A stretch of 64,000 nt of DNA from positions 248,001 to 312,000 of the forward strand of contig JASGKW010000009.1 of NCBI GenBank assembly GCA_049840515.1, given 5' to 3'. Positions within the stretch are counted from its first letter, which is position 1. Each line of letters starts with the position of its first letter. The notes beneath the pieces are model-generated. The model saw only the letters and a program-made list of their open reading frames with translations. It was not told the origin of the DNA and ran no database searches. This DNA is from Muricomes sp049840515. Its GTDB lineage: Bacteria > Bacillota > Clostridia > Lachnospirales > Lachnospiraceae. Of this stretch, positions 37,654-46,716 are shown one piece after another. The position numbers and the translations under genes are program-made.

Positions 37654-38814
37654 TTACTCTCCCCAATATTCCAGAGCAATTTTCTGACCCTGGTCTATCT
37701 TCGCCCACTGCTCTTCCTCTGTCAGCTCATTGCCGCCGTCGCAGGAAGCAAAACCGCACTGGTGAGAAAGAAACAGACGTTTTTTGTCAATGATTTTAGA
37801 TGCCTCATCGAGTAGTTTGACAGCCCTCGCCTCGTCATCCAGCGTATTGGTTTTGCTGGAAAGTAAACCGAGCACGACTTCCGTCTCAGGTCTGTCCCTG
37901 AATGCTTCAAGTGCATCGATGGAGCCTGCTCTGTCATCATCCCATTCAAGGAAAAACCGATCATATTTGAGCAGCTTTAAGAATAACTCAGATATCTTAA
38001 TATAGGAACCCCCGCCCATGTTTCTGGAGTCATAATTTCCACGGCAGTTATGTGTCCACATTTTCAGCCCAAGGCTGTGCCCGAAATCAATAATAGTGTT
38101 GTTAATCTCAATAAATTCCAGAGCCGATGCTTTTGCTCTTTCCTGGTCAATGGCCTCGCCTGTAAACGGAGAGTTCGGGTTATCATCCGCAAACATTTCC
38201 CAAAGACAGTCGTCAAGCTGCAAAATTTTTCCGCCACTGGCAGCATATTCTTCTATAAATTCTTTATATGCCTGAATGAGCCCTTCCTTCAATTCTTCTG
38301 TTGTCGCATAAACTGAACTTTCCTGCCCAATATTATCTGACCATGAAAGTTCCCCAAAAATGTGGGATGGTGATGGAATGCAAAATTTGGTTTCTGTTTC
38401 TCCAGCGATGGACTTTAATCTCTTGAAAATGGTAATAAAATGATGATTCTTTCCGCTCAGCTTTCCAGTAATGCGGATACCAACATCTTTTCTTGTCTCG
38501 TATTTCTGATTTTCATCTTTATCGCGGAAAAAGTAACCATGCTCTGAAATGTAGCGTTCAGCTCCTTCAAGTCCCCAGACAAAATCCAGGTGCCACAGTG
38601 AACGGGAATACTCTCCGTCTGTGATAATCTCAATTCCATGCTGAATCTGTTTATCGATTACATTTTTTGTGGCTTCAATTTCGCACTCCTCATACCCCTT
38701 TAAATCATTATAAAAAGGATATTTAATCTTGTCATTTCCCTCAATCTGTCTTTTAAATGTCAACAGCTCTGCGGGGCGCAGTAAGCTGCCTATTGTCTGA
38801 AATCTTTTACTCAT
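37654..38814 (-). CDS. MetE-like cobalamin-independent methyltransferase, YxjG/YxjH type
   Basis: The 386-residue protein matches the C-terminal catalytic half of MetE. It shows QIQHGIEIITDGEYSRSLWH, ILQLDDCLWEMF, and the zinc ligands in THNCRGN, a Glu in FFLEWDDDR and HQCGFASCDGG. Proteins of this size (YxjG, YxjH) transfer methyl groups to homocysteine-like thiols, possibly using a donor other than methyl-tetrahydrofolate. No S-box or T-box is visible upstream. The LysR gene directly upstream on the same strand probably regulates it. Confidence 0.88.
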   Translation of the reverse strand: MSKRFQTIGSLLRPAELLTFKRQIEGNDKIKYPFYNDLKGYEECEIEATKNVIDKQIQHGIEIITDGEYSRSLWHLDFVWGLEGAERYISEHGYFFRDKDENQKYETRKDVGIRITGKLSGKNHHFITIFKRLKSIAGETETKFCIPSPSHIFGELSWSDNIGQESSVYATTEELKEGLIQAYKEFIEEYAASGGKILQLDDCLWEMFADDNPNSPFTGEAIDQERAKASALEFIEINNTIIDFGHSLGLKMWTHNCRGNYDSRNMGGGSYIKISELFLKLLKYDRFFLEWDDDRAGSIDALEAFRDRPETEVVLGLLSSKTNTLDDEARAVKLLDEASKIIDKKRLFLSHQCGFASCDGGNELTEEEQWAKIDQGQKIALEYWGE

Positions 38815-38912
38815 CGATATGTCCTCCTGTTATTTATCTGATGAACATATCCTAACACAAAAAATTGCATATAACCTAACTCCTATTATCTATGGCCTGT
38901 TATATCTTTTAA

Positions 38913-39842
38913 CTATACCTCTTCTCCCAGCGATACCCCGTACTCACTTAAAACCTGCTCCAGCTCTTCAAGGTACATGGATGCCTGCCTTGTCAGTTGT
39001 ATGGATTTATGTGAAATCCACCCAATTTCCATAAAATCATCTACCATCAGCGGTATGGCAATGATATTGTCACCATTTAAGTCGGCACTCACGATTCCGC
39101 TGGAAATGGTATATCCATTTAAACCAATCATCAGGTTAAAAATGGTTGCCCTGTCGCTGACATGAATGCTCTTTTTATTAATCGCTGTGCTGAGTATCTC
39201 CTCCGAGAAATAAAAGGAATTGTATTCCCCCTGCTCAAATGACAGGCATGGATAATCCTCCAAATCCTCCAGTGTGACAGATTCTTTTGATGAAAGCGGA
39301 TTTGACGCGCTCACAAAAACATGAGGTGTGGCAGTAAACAGCGGGTGAAATACCAGTTCCTTTTCTCTCAGCAATTTTTCAAGCACTTTTCTGTTAAATG
39401 AATTCATATACAAGATACCCAGCTCACTACGCAGGTTTTTCACATCCTCAATGATTTCATATGTGCGTGTTTCACGCAGGGTAAATTCATATTCCTCCGT
39501 GCCGCATTTTTTTACCATATTTACAAATGCATTTACGGCAAAGGCATAATGCTGGGTCGAAATAGAGCACAGCCGGCGTGACGGCTTTTTATTCAGATAA
39601 CGCTGCTCTAAAAGGCTTGCCTGTTCTGTCACCTGGCGGGCATAGCCTAAAAATTCAACACCGTCCGTTGTCAGCGTAATGCCTTTTGGAGTTCTGAAAA
39701 AAAGCTCCACACCTATTTCTGTCTCCAAATCCTTTATGGCATTCGACAGACTTGGCTGAGTGATAAAGAGATTTTCTGCAGCCTTATTGATTGAACCACA
39801 ATTTACAATTTCGATAAAATATTTTAGCTGTTGTAACGTCAT
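38913..39842 (-). CDS. LysR-family transcriptional regulator
   Basis: The 309-residue protein has the usual N-terminal helix-turn-helix (MTLQQLKYFIEIVNCGSINK, then ITQPSLSNAIKDLE, FFRTPKGITLT) and a C-terminal two-lobe ligand domain. It precedes the MetE-like gene on the same strand with about 100 nt between. A perfect palindrome lies just before its RBS. Confidence 0.92.
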   Translation of the reverse strand: MTLQQLKYFIEIVNCGSINKAAENLFITQPSLSNAIKDLETEIGVELFFRTPKGITLTTDGVEFLGYARQVTEQASLLEQRYLNKKPSRRLCSISTQHYAFAVNAFVNMVKKCGTEEYEFTLRETRTYEIIEDVKNLRSELGILYMNSFNRKVLEKLLREKELVFHPLFTATPHVFVSASNPLSSKESVTLEDLEDYPCLSFEQGEYNSFYFSEEILSTAINKKSIHVSDRATIFNLMIGLNGYTISSGIVSADLNGDNIIAIPLMVDDFMEIGWISHKSIQLTRQASMYLEELEQVLSEYGVSLGEEV

Positions 39843-39860
39843 AATCCTTTCACCTCTGAA

Positions 39861-39898
39861 TGTACACTTATTGAACTACTAATGTTCAATAAGGTACA
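39861..39898. promoter_or_regulatory. Large palindrome upstream of the LysR gene, shared with 43920-43944
   Basis: TTATTGAAC and GTTCAATAA (9 bp each) with spacer TACTAAT, extended outward by TGTAC and GTACA. It ends 19 nt before the LysR start codon. The core, in reverse complement, recurs upstream of the DUF5711 gene. Confidence 0.6.
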
Positions 39899-40016
39899 GA
39901 TTTTCCACATTATGGACAAACTATACTTCCTTATATATTGACAATATTGGGTTTCTACATTAATATTAAATGTACAAATATGATGCATTTATGACTCTGC
40001 ATGAAGGGAGAACCCT

Positions 40017-40730
40017 ATGGCACGGAAACTGAAAAATAAGTCAACTGTTGGGCCCGAACCAGGAATGAAAATCAGTGTGGGTATTCAGCCAAAGAGCAGC
40101 ACCAATACAACCGAAGATGTTCTCTCTCTTAGTTCTGTAGTGGAGGAAATTCCGGATGACAAGCATTTACTTATACAAATGCCCATGCATCAGGGATACC
40201 ACTATTTTTTGCCGGCAGACCAGGAGATTTCACTATACTTTTTTTCCAAATCACTGATGTATCGCCTGCCCGTGAAGTTCGTGGAAACTATAACTCAAAA
40301 AAACTTATTATTTGCCAAAGTGGTGCGCACAGGTGAGATAGCTTCTTTTCAGCGCCGGGACTGTTACCGCCTTCCCTGTTTCTTCCCTGTTACAGTTGAG
40401 TATCCGCAGGCCACAGGAGATAAGAATACATCTGACCCTCAGCTTATAGAAGCAAAGTCCATAGACTTCAGTGACAGCGGCATGCTTTTTGCCATCGATG
40501 AAAATTTAGAAAAAGGTGAGAATATCACCCTCACCTTCTACATAGGCCGCACTGAAACTATCGGGGCCACTGTAATCCGCACTACAAAGACCACAGAAGA
40601 ACCAAATTACAAGTTTAAAACTGCAGTTAAGTTCTCATGGAGTGAGGACGATTTATCACAAAAACAAAGATTTTATAAATACATTGTGGAAAAACAAATG
40701 GAAGAAAGACGAAGGGAGACACAGGGTTAA
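40017..40730 (+). CDS. PilZ-domain (YcgR-like) c-di-GMP receptor
   Basis: The 237-residue protein has an N-terminal YcgR-type domain (MKISVGIQP to about residue 105) and a PilZ domain with RRDCYR (RxxxR-type) and DFSDSGMLF (D/NxSxxG), the two c-di-GMP binding motifs. YcgR-like proteins slow flagellar motors or act as generic c-di-GMP effectors. Flagellar genes are not seen in the window. ATG follows GAAGGGAG at 8 nt. Confidence 0.9.
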   Translation: MARKLKNKSTVGPEPGMKISVGIQPKSSTNTTEDVLSLSSVVEEIPDDKHLLIQMPMHQGYHYFLPADQEISLYFFSKSLMYRLPVKFVETITQKNLLFAKVVRTGEIASFQRRDCYRLPCFFPVTVEYPQATGDKNTSDPQLIEAKSIDFSDSGMLFAIDENLEKGENITLTFYIGRTETIGATVIRTTKTTEEPNYKFKTAVKFSWSEDDLSQKQRFYKYIVEKQMEERRRETQG

Positions 40731-40767
40731 TACCCGGTCTCCTTTTTTAGTCAGCAATGGGATATCG

Positions 40768-41795
40768 CTAGATAACCTCCAAAAGAACATCCACAACCCC
40801 GCCGCAAACCATACCTTCCTCTTCCGCATCTGCCCCTGTCATATCTACACGGCACATTCTCGGCTCCTGCTCTTTATTTCTAAGCATCAGAAGAGCTCTT
40901 GCAGAACATCAGACTCCATACAGCCGCCGCCAATTGTACCGATTGTTTTTCCATCGGGCATAACTAACATCTTAGCTCCCACACCCTGAGGCGCAGAGCC
41001 CTGGCGGGTCACAATCGTAATAAGCACCTTTTTCTCCGGACAGGCCTGTTCATCCAAAATCCCTCTCATCAATTCCTTGGAATAGCCGTGAGTTCTCTTC
41101 TTTTTATTCTTTACTTCAATAATCTCAGCCATAATGGCAACTGCTATCTCGGCGGGTGTTTCTGAACCGATATTGAGTCCTATCGGAGAATATATCCCAT
41201 CCAGCACATCTTGATCAGTCCCTCTCTCCAACAGTGCTTCTTTTACGGTCCTGACACGCAGCCTGCTCCCAATCATCCCAATATAAGCATGTTTCTTTTT
41301 CGCAATCTTTTCCAGACAGACCTGATCATAGCGGTGCCCTCTTGTAACAATCACAAAAAATGTGTCCTGATTTCCGGGAACCTTGTCCAATCCCTCCTCA
41401 AAAGGCTCACAGATAACATGAGTAGCTCCTGCCTTTCTGGCATTATTGGCAAACTGAGGACGGTCCTCCAAGACGGTCACCTCACACCCCATCATAACTC
41501 CAATCTGAATCACAGGTATAGCTACATGCCCTCCTCCGCAGATTACAAGATGTGCCTCATGGCCCAGGTTATCACAAAAAAGCTTTGTACCTCCGATTTC
41601 CACAAGATTTGACTTAAACTCCTGTTTCAGTTCCTCCCTATGACATGAAAAAAAGCCATCTTCTTTACTTTCCCAAACTAACTGGCCATCTGAAACCAGC
41701 GCTTTCTCACCAAAAAAATCTCCCTCCAGGGCTGTCAGCACCATGTTAGAAGAATCTGGATTACAGTTTTCAATATTTTTATATAATTCCAGCAT
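40768..41795 (-). CDS. XdhC/CoxI-family molybdenum-cofactor maturation protein (one frameshift)
   Basis: The NAD(P)-like Rossmann domain (VICGGGHVAIPVIQIGVMM, VIVTRGHRYDQVCLEKI, GMIGSRLRVRTV, YSPIGLNIGSETPAEIAV) and the XdhC cap (ITIVTRQGSAPQGVGAKMLV, IGGGCMESDVLQ) are both recognisable. Adding one A near 40893 (CAAGAG to CAAAGAG) restores the normal C-terminus (RALLMLRNKEQEPRMC, GMVCGGVVDVLLEVI) and extends the gene to 40768. The protein inserts or sulfurates molybdopterin for xanthine dehydrogenase-type enzymes. No such enzyme is adjacent. Confidence 0.88.
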
Positions 41796-41833
41796 ATTAT
41801 GTTCCTCTCCCTGATTCTATTTTTTCTTTTGAA

Positions 41834-42649
41834 CTAAAACTTCAGTAACTTTTGAAGTAAAATATTTTTATCATACAAAAATGTTAATATCTTACTGCTA
41901 TCTATCATCTCAAAACATATTTTCCCAAAAGCCGTAGAATATAATACCGTAATTACAAGAAAACCAAGCCACACAAAAAGCAGCGCTCCGACAATTCCTG
42001 CAAGACCGCCCGCAAAACGATTTAAAAATCCGATTCCCGGAAGATCTCCAAGGATATCAACCGCCACCATCAGCGCATTTATAATAATAATTACCAATAA
42101 AAATGTTACCAGAAACGAAATAAGTTTTATAACCATCCGAGAAATATAAGCGGCTACATATTCCGTAAAGCTGGAAACTCCCAATTCCTCATAGATTGCC
42201 GGATTATTATTTTCCAATACTATATTTTTCAGAAAGGCCGGAAGTGCTGAATCTTCTATCTGCTTTATCTGGACATCTTTCGGTATCATTCCTAATATTT
42301 TCAGAATGTCCTTTTCTGTAATCCCCAGTTTCTCCCATTCCCGGCTGCCGCCCATCAATTGTTCTGCACTTAACCCCTCAAGAGGTGTGCCGCTCAAATC
42401 TATTCCCGCAAACTGCTCCGCAGAAATTTCCGGCATAAACATTTCAATGCACTTTTGCTCTATCAATTCATCAAGAGGTGTATATTTCGTTAAGGCATTG
42501 GCCACATAGGGATTCAAAATGAGCATAAGGATAATAGCCAGTGCTGCTGAAAGAAGAGAAAGTGCTATTTTAAAAAATCCTCTCACATACCCCGCTATAA
42601 TCCCTATTAAAAAAATCACACCTACAACGATTAATAACCAGTTATTCAT
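41834..42649 (-). CDS. CvpA-family membrane protein
   Basis: About 271 residues. N-terminal helices IVVGVIFLIGIIAGYVRGFF and a region with two C-terminal helices match CvpA, with an inserted soluble segment (about 60-150). CvpA proteins are inner-membrane proteins linked to envelope stress and colicin V export. Start at 42649 follows the DUF5711 gene stop by 8 nt, so they form an operon. Confidence 0.8.
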   Translation of the reverse strand: MNNWLLIVVGVIFLIGIIAGYVRGFFKIALSLLSAALAIILMLILNPYVANALTKYTPLDELIEQKCIEMFMPEISAEQFAGIDLSGTPLEGLSAEQLMGGSREWEKLGITEKDILKILGMIPKDVQIKQIEDSALPAFLKNIVLENNNPAIYEELGVSSFTEYVAAYISRMVIKLISFLVTFLLVIIIINALMVAVDILGDLPGIGFLNRFAGGLAGIVGALLFVWLGFLVITVLYSTAFGKICFEMIDSSKILTFLYDKNILLQKLLKF

Positions 42650-42657
42650 ATTTTCTC

Positions 42658-43851
42658 CTACTTCGCTAAACAAACCACTCTCAATTCATTTGCGTTTATC
42701 ACCAGGTACCTGTTCAGCCCCCTCGAAGGGATAACTTCCAATGCATCCGTCTTCAAATCTCCTGCAAACCGCTGAATGCCGTTCTTCGTAAGAATACAGC
42801 ATCTGGAGCCGTCAAACATGATAATTTCATCGCCGACCATCTTTATATTACTGTATTCCCCGGTGAAAGCCCTGTCCATAACCTGTTTGCCCGATTTATC
42901 ATACAATCTGGCCTCATAACCTGATTTATCTTTGTTCAAAAGTATGAAACCAATGTATTCATCGGTGTGAAATACACTCTTGATTTCCTGGTTGATTTTC
43001 ACCTCTTTTTTCTTCTCAGGGATGTCTTTCCCCTTGTATATAATAAAAGAGCTGTCGCTAACCGCCACTGAAGTATTATCATCCATAAAGTATACCTCAG
43101 GAATGATTGTGCCATCATATTCTTCCGTGTTTACTTCATTATCTGACTTTTTCTTTCCAACTTCGCCGAAATTATAATAAACCACTTTTGATTTGACCTT
43201 ATCTCCCTTCATAGAAAGGTAAGAAACAGCCAATGTGGTTCCATCCCGGGACATGTCCAAAGCAAGAGGATATCCCATGGTATTCACTGTCACCTGGTGT
43301 TCTACCAAGATATTTCCTGCCGCATCATAAGAAACAATCATGGGAGAACTTTCATTCTTTAATATCGCACTGACAATTCCCTGATTGGAAACGGATACCT
43401 TTTCAATTGGAAGACCAACTTCTATCTCGCCCTTAAGTCCCTCTTCATTAAAAACGAGAATAGAGTTCCCACCGCGGTCAGCTACAGCAAACACTTCTGT
43501 ATTCACATCTATGATTGGATTCTTCATCTGGCATGACTGAATCCACTGCTCTTTATTCTTCCTGTTTAAAAATACAACCCCATCTCTGCTGTAACGGACA
43601 ATACCTTTCGCAAACTGGGCATATTTATTGTTATCCTCGGTCTCATTGGTATAAACTGAAACTTTATTCACACTGGTATAAGAATGATTCTTAACCAGCA
43701 GGAAAGCCCCCCCCGCTATCATAACTGCAAGCACCGCGATAATTGTGCGTCTCTTGAACTTGCCAATCTTACTGCTCTTTACTGCCAACTTCAATTTTTC
43801 TAAATCCACTGGTTCTGCAATCTTCAAATATGGATTTTTCTTTTGCGCCAT
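42658..43851 (-). CDS. DUF5711 membrane-anchored beta-propeller-like protein
   Basis: The 397-residue protein has a cytoplasmic basic N-terminus, one membrane helix (IIAVLAVMIAGGAFLLV, about 37-54) and an extracytoplasmic domain with repeated beta-blade patterns (GIVRYSRDGVVFLNRKNKE, FAVADRGGNSILVFNEEG). The family is common in Lachnospiraceae with unknown function. It is likely a sensor or scaffold partner of the CvpA protein. Confidence 0.75.
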   Translation of the reverse strand: MAQKKNPYLKIAEPVDLEKLKLAVKSSKIGKFKRRTIIAVLAVMIAGGAFLLVKNHSYTSVNKVSVYTNETEDNNKYAQFAKGIVRYSRDGVVFLNRKNKEQWIQSCQMKNPIIDVNTEVFAVADRGGNSILVFNEEGLKGEIEVGLPIEKVSVSNQGIVSAILKNESSPMIVSYDAAGNILVEHQVTVNTMGYPLALDMSRDGTTLAVSYLSMKGDKVKSKVVYYNFGEVGKKKSDNEVNTEEYDGTIIPEVYFMDDNTSVAVSDSSFIIYKGKDIPEKKKEVKINQEIKSVFHTDEYIGFILLNKDKSGYEARLYDKSGKQVMDRAFTGEYSNIKMVGDEIIMFDGSRCCILTKNGIQRFAGDLKTDALEVIPSRGLNRYLVINANELRVVCLAK

Positions 43852-43919
43852 TTTGAACCCCTTACCTTTTGTCTTATCAGAAGATTATATCCTCATACAT
43901 GAGGGTATTATAACACATC

Positions 43920-43944
43920 TTATTGAACATTAGTAGTTCAATCA
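43920..43944. promoter_or_regulatory. Palindrome upstream of the DUF5711-cvpA operon, shared with 39861-39898
   Basis: TTATTGAAC-ATTAGTA-GTTCAATCA, 24 of 25 bases identical to the reverse complement of the LysR-upstream palindrome. On the minus strand it is 9 nt upstream of a TATAAT (in GTTATAATACC), so it would cover the -35 region. Confidence 0.6.
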
Positions 43945-43973
43945 GTATATCTTCTTGACATTAACAGCAGATT

Positions 43974-45095
43974 TTATGGCAGAATTAATTTCTGGCCCAC
44001 ATAAATCAGATTTCCGTCTGTCAGACCATTCATCTTGCATATTGCATCCACATGACTTATATCTCCATAGGTTTTCTGGCTGATAATTGCAAGTGTATCT
44101 CCCTGCTCTACAATATAAACGCCATCACTTCCATTTGCCCCGGCGCTGGCTGAATCCACATCTTCATTCTTCGCATCCGCATCTGCGCCATTATCAGAAG
44201 CTTGTCCATCACTCTCAGGCTTACTCTCCTGCGTGTCATTTGGGGTTTCCTGTCCCACAGCTTCATCGGTGACAGCAGTCACATTTCCATTTGTCTCCCT
44301 CGCCTCCACAGACTTCGTATCTGAAGTCGAAGAATTTGAAAGACTGTTCAGCGCACTCTGCACCGATTTCATTTTATCAAAATTATTTAATGTTGTAACC
44401 CCCATAATAATGACAACCAATACCAGACACGCACTCACCGCATACATCATGCGATTGGTTCTCTTCTGGTGCAGTTGCTCCTCTCTGGTTCTAACAAGAC
44501 TACGAAAATCCTTTGCAGCTCTATCCTCAACAGTTTCCGAGGGACACACCCCATTCTTCTTTCTGGTCGAAATCATATAGTTCTGCATGCACGGGTTCTT
44601 CTCATAATATGTATAGTGCCCGCCAATTTCCATCAGGTCATTTAATTTTAGTGCATAATACACCTCGTCCTTCTCCACAGGGTCCTTCATGATGAAAATC
44701 GAATTTTTCTTGGAGAAGGATTTCTTATGCAGTTTCACAGTATTGTGCTCCGGCTCCAGAGGGACCCCGGAATGGGCAACAAACCAGCCAAGCATTTCTC
44801 CATCCTCAAAATACTGTTTGCACTCCTCATAGCCCTTTTTCCACGCATCATCGTCAATTACGTAATCCTTGCCCGCCATTTTCAGATCATGCATCTGAAT
44901 GGCCCCATATATGTAAACATACTCTTCATCATTCGTTTTCTGGATGTCCCCAATAAGAAACGCACCTATTGGTCCTTCGCCTGCTTTTTCGCACAACTGG
45001 GCGAAAAATGTGTCAACATAGTCTTCCACATAAATCTTTGGGCTGTCACTGACATTCCCAATTTGACGTACATTTTTAGGTATCTGTCTTTCCAT
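43974..45095 (-). CDS. Membrane protein with N-terminal MPN-like domain and C-terminal LysM
   Basis: About 373 residues. An N-terminal cytoplasmic domain of about 160 residues (YVEDYVDTFFAQLCEKAGEG, FLIGDIQKTND, GWFVAHSGVPLEPEH) looks like a JAB/MPN fold. It is followed by one membrane helix (MMYAVSACLVLVVIIMGV), a Ser/Asp/Glu-rich linker and a LysM domain (IVEQGDTLAIISQKTYG) at the C-terminus. The topology links a cytoplasmic domain to peptidoglycan. Start MERQIP is chosen because GAGGTGA lies 5-7 nt upstream. Confidence 0.78.
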   Translation of the reverse strand: MERQIPKNVRQIGNVSDSPKIYVEDYVDTFFAQLCEKAGEGPIGAFLIGDIQKTNDEEYVYIYGAIQMHDLKMAGKDYVIDDDAWKKGYEECKQYFEDGEMLGWFVAHSGVPLEPEHNTVKLHKKSFSKKNSIFIMKDPVEKDEVYYALKLNDLMEIGGHYTYYEKNPCMQNYMISTRKKNGVCPSETVEDRAAKDFRSLVRTREEQLHQKRTNRMMYAVSACLVLVVIIMGVTTLNNFDKMKSVQSALNSLSNSSTSDTKSVEARETNGNVTAVTDEAVGQETPNDTQESKPESDGQASDNGADADAKNEDVDSASAGANGSDGVYIVEQGDTLAIISQKTYGDISHVDAICKMNGLTDGNLIYVGQKLILP

Positions 45096-45187
45096 TACAC
45101 TCACCTCTGAATAAAATTTTTCTAAAGCATATCACACTGAAAAGGCTGAATTTAGCAATTGGTGTCAGGCGCGTTCGACAAAAGGAG

Positions 45188-45236
45188 CCTCAAAGGGGTC
45201 TGACCCCTTTGCACTCCATTGTCAGAATATTCTCAA
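45188..45236 (+). repeat. REP-like repeat copy C, forming the 3' end of the RAYT gene
   Basis: CAAAGGGGTCTGACCCCTTT followed by GCACTCCATTGTCAGAATATTCTCAA. It encodes the last 13 or so codons of the transposase on the minus strand (ending ECKGVRPL). The inner part TTGTCAG pairs with CTGACAA-like words to give a second hairpin in other copies. Confidence 0.85.
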
Positions 45237-45957
45237 TTTTCCTTTGTGACAGCCCTGTCTGCTTCTTACAGGCCTCAAGAAATTTTTTCTTTATACTCCC
45301 CACTGTGAGCAGTGTCTCAATCTTTTCTATATGATTATCAGACAAATATTGCCCTGCTAATATTCTAACCCGTTCATAATTGTGAATACGTTCATCTTCA
45401 ACGGTGTCAAGGAAAGATTTTTGCTCAAACAGGCGGTGAAAATCCCAGAATTCATCCATATTCTGAAAACGCATTCTTAACATGTTAAAAGAGCTTTCTC
45501 CTATTAACTCCAGCCCTCCTTTCCTGTAATCCCTTGCACTGCTGAATGTATAATCAAAGGGCTCTTTAACTATATAGACCTTCACCGGATTATTATGTAT
45601 ATAACGCAGACAGCACCAATAATACTCTTCTGTTTCCACACAATCGCTGTAATAACGTCCCTGAAACACATGGCCGCATCTGTCATATTTCGCGTTATAG
45701 CCCTCCGCATATGTTGAATTAATCCTCTGCATAAGTCTGGGGAGTATGTCGTATACCGTTTCCAGCATGATGTGGGCATGGTTTCCCATAATGCAATAGG
45801 CATAAATGGTAACTGGATATTCTTCTACGGCCTTTTTTAAAATAGTTTTAAACGCAATTTTATCATTATCTCTCTCAAATATTTTTTCTTTATTATTCCC
45901 TCTTACAATAATATGATAAACTCCTGTTTTGCTCTCTCGTCTTTTATCTCTGGGCAT
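45190..45957 (-). CDS. REP-associated tyrosine transposase (RAYT, Y1_Tnp family)
   Basis: The 255-residue protein has the HUH motif in GNHAHIML and a likely catalytic Tyr in RINSTYAEGY about 28 residues later. Also present are GHVFQGRYYSD and YIHNNPVK, typical of the IS200-like family. A C-terminal helical extension with a possible DNA-binding helix (KKQTGLSQRKIENIL) ends in sequence encoded by the repeat itself. It is an ssDNA transposase without a TnpB partner or visible left/right ends. Relatives in Proteobacteria mobilise REP sequences. Confidence 0.88.
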   Translation of the reverse strand: MPRDKRRESKTGVYHIIVRGNNKEKIFERDNDKIAFKTILKKAVEEYPVTIYAYCIMGNHAHIMLETVYDILPRLMQRINSTYAEGYNAKYDRCGHVFQGRYYSDCVETEEYYWCCLRYIHNNPVKVYIVKEPFDYTFSSARDYRKGGLELIGESSFNMLRMRFQNMDEFWDFHRLFEQKSFLDTVEDERIHNYERVRILAGQYLSDNHIEKIETLLTVGSIKKKFLEACKKQTGLSQRKIENILTMECKGVRPL

Positions 45958-46017
45958 GTATCCTCCTCAATTATGATTTTTTATTTTAGTTTTACGCTCT
46001 ATGAAAGAGACTGCTTA

Positions 46018-46072
46018 GCAGCCGGCTTGAGCTGTATTATTGAACTGTTACATATGACTAAACTGTTACATT
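46018..46072. repeat. TAACAGTT-type palindromic element upstream of the HD gene
   Basis: AACTGTTACAT occurs twice (46044-46054 and 46061-46071), preceded by AGCCGGCTTGAGCTG. The words TAACAGTTTAG and AGCCGGCT in the same relative order occur at 6569-6615. It lies 57 nt before the HD gene start. Confidence 0.4.
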
Positions 46073-46128
46073 GATTATATAAATATTGCATGATATTATA
46101 GAGTAAATAAAAATAAGGGAGTTTTATC

Positions 46129-46650
46129 ATGAGATTTGAAAATAAATTACTTAAAAACCTGCGGCGCGAAGCCTCTGAAAAGCAGGAGAACCTGAGGCTG
46201 GACTGGGGTGATGATTTTTATGAATGTATCAAAGATATTGCCCACCATCCTGTTGTCCTGCGCATGAAGCTTTATCCCCATCATGGACATACGAATTGCT
46301 ATCAGCACTGTCTGCATGTGGCATACTACAATTACATTTGGTGCCGATTTCTCCAATTGGACGCACGTTCCGCGGCCCGGGGTGGGATGCTTCACGATTT
46401 ATTTCTATATGACTGGCATACTCATACTGTCAAAACGGGGGACCATTTTCACGGGCTGACACATCCCAAATGTGCGTATGAACATGCGAAGAAATTCTTT
46501 GAACTGAATGCTATAGAAAAAGATATCATATTAGGTCACATGTGGCCTGTAACACTTTTTCGCATCCCCCGCACAAAAGAAGGCTGGATTACCACCATTA
46601 CGGACAAATACTGTGGTGCTCTCGAGACAAGTCAGAGGGATAAGAAATAA
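46129..46650 (+). CDS. HD-domain phosphohydrolase
   Basis: The 173-residue protein has the HD-superfamily metal ligands: YPHHGHTNCYQHCLHVAYYN, GMLHDLFLYDWH and GHMWPVT. Close relatives in Clostridia are annotated as HDIG-type hydrolases. The substrate is unknown. RBS AAGGGAG is 7-8 nt before the ATG. A REP-like copy starts at its stop codon. Confidence 0.85.
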   Translation: MRFENKLLKNLRREASEKQENLRLDWGDDFYECIKDIAHHPVVLRMKLYPHHGHTNCYQHCLHVAYYNYIWCRFLQLDARSAARGGMLHDLFLYDWHTHTVKTGDHFHGLTHPKCAYEHAKKFFELNAIEKDIILGHMWPVTLFRIPRTKEGWITTITDKYCGALETSQRDKK

Positions 46651-46700
46651 ATTGTCAAACTATTCTGAAAATGGATTGCAAAGGGGTCAGACCCCTTTGA
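46651..46700 (+). repeat. REP-like repeat copy D
   Basis: ATTGTCAAACTATTCTGAAA, ATGGATTGC, then AAAGGGGTCAGACCCCTTTG. It fills the 66-nt gap between the HD and rhodanese genes, in the orientation of the transposase gene. Confidence 0.85.
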
Positions 46701-46716
46701 AGCGAGGTATTTAATT

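Noticed and set aside
38815..38912. S-box or T-box riboswitch before the MetE-like gene
   Set aside because: The leader is under 100 nt, has no kink-turn or T-box word, and the LysR gene directly precedes it.
45190..45957. Complete IS200/IS605 insertion sequence
   Set aside because: No TnpB, no recognisable left and right subterminal hairpins bounding the gene; the domain layout and dispersed repeats fit a RAYT better.
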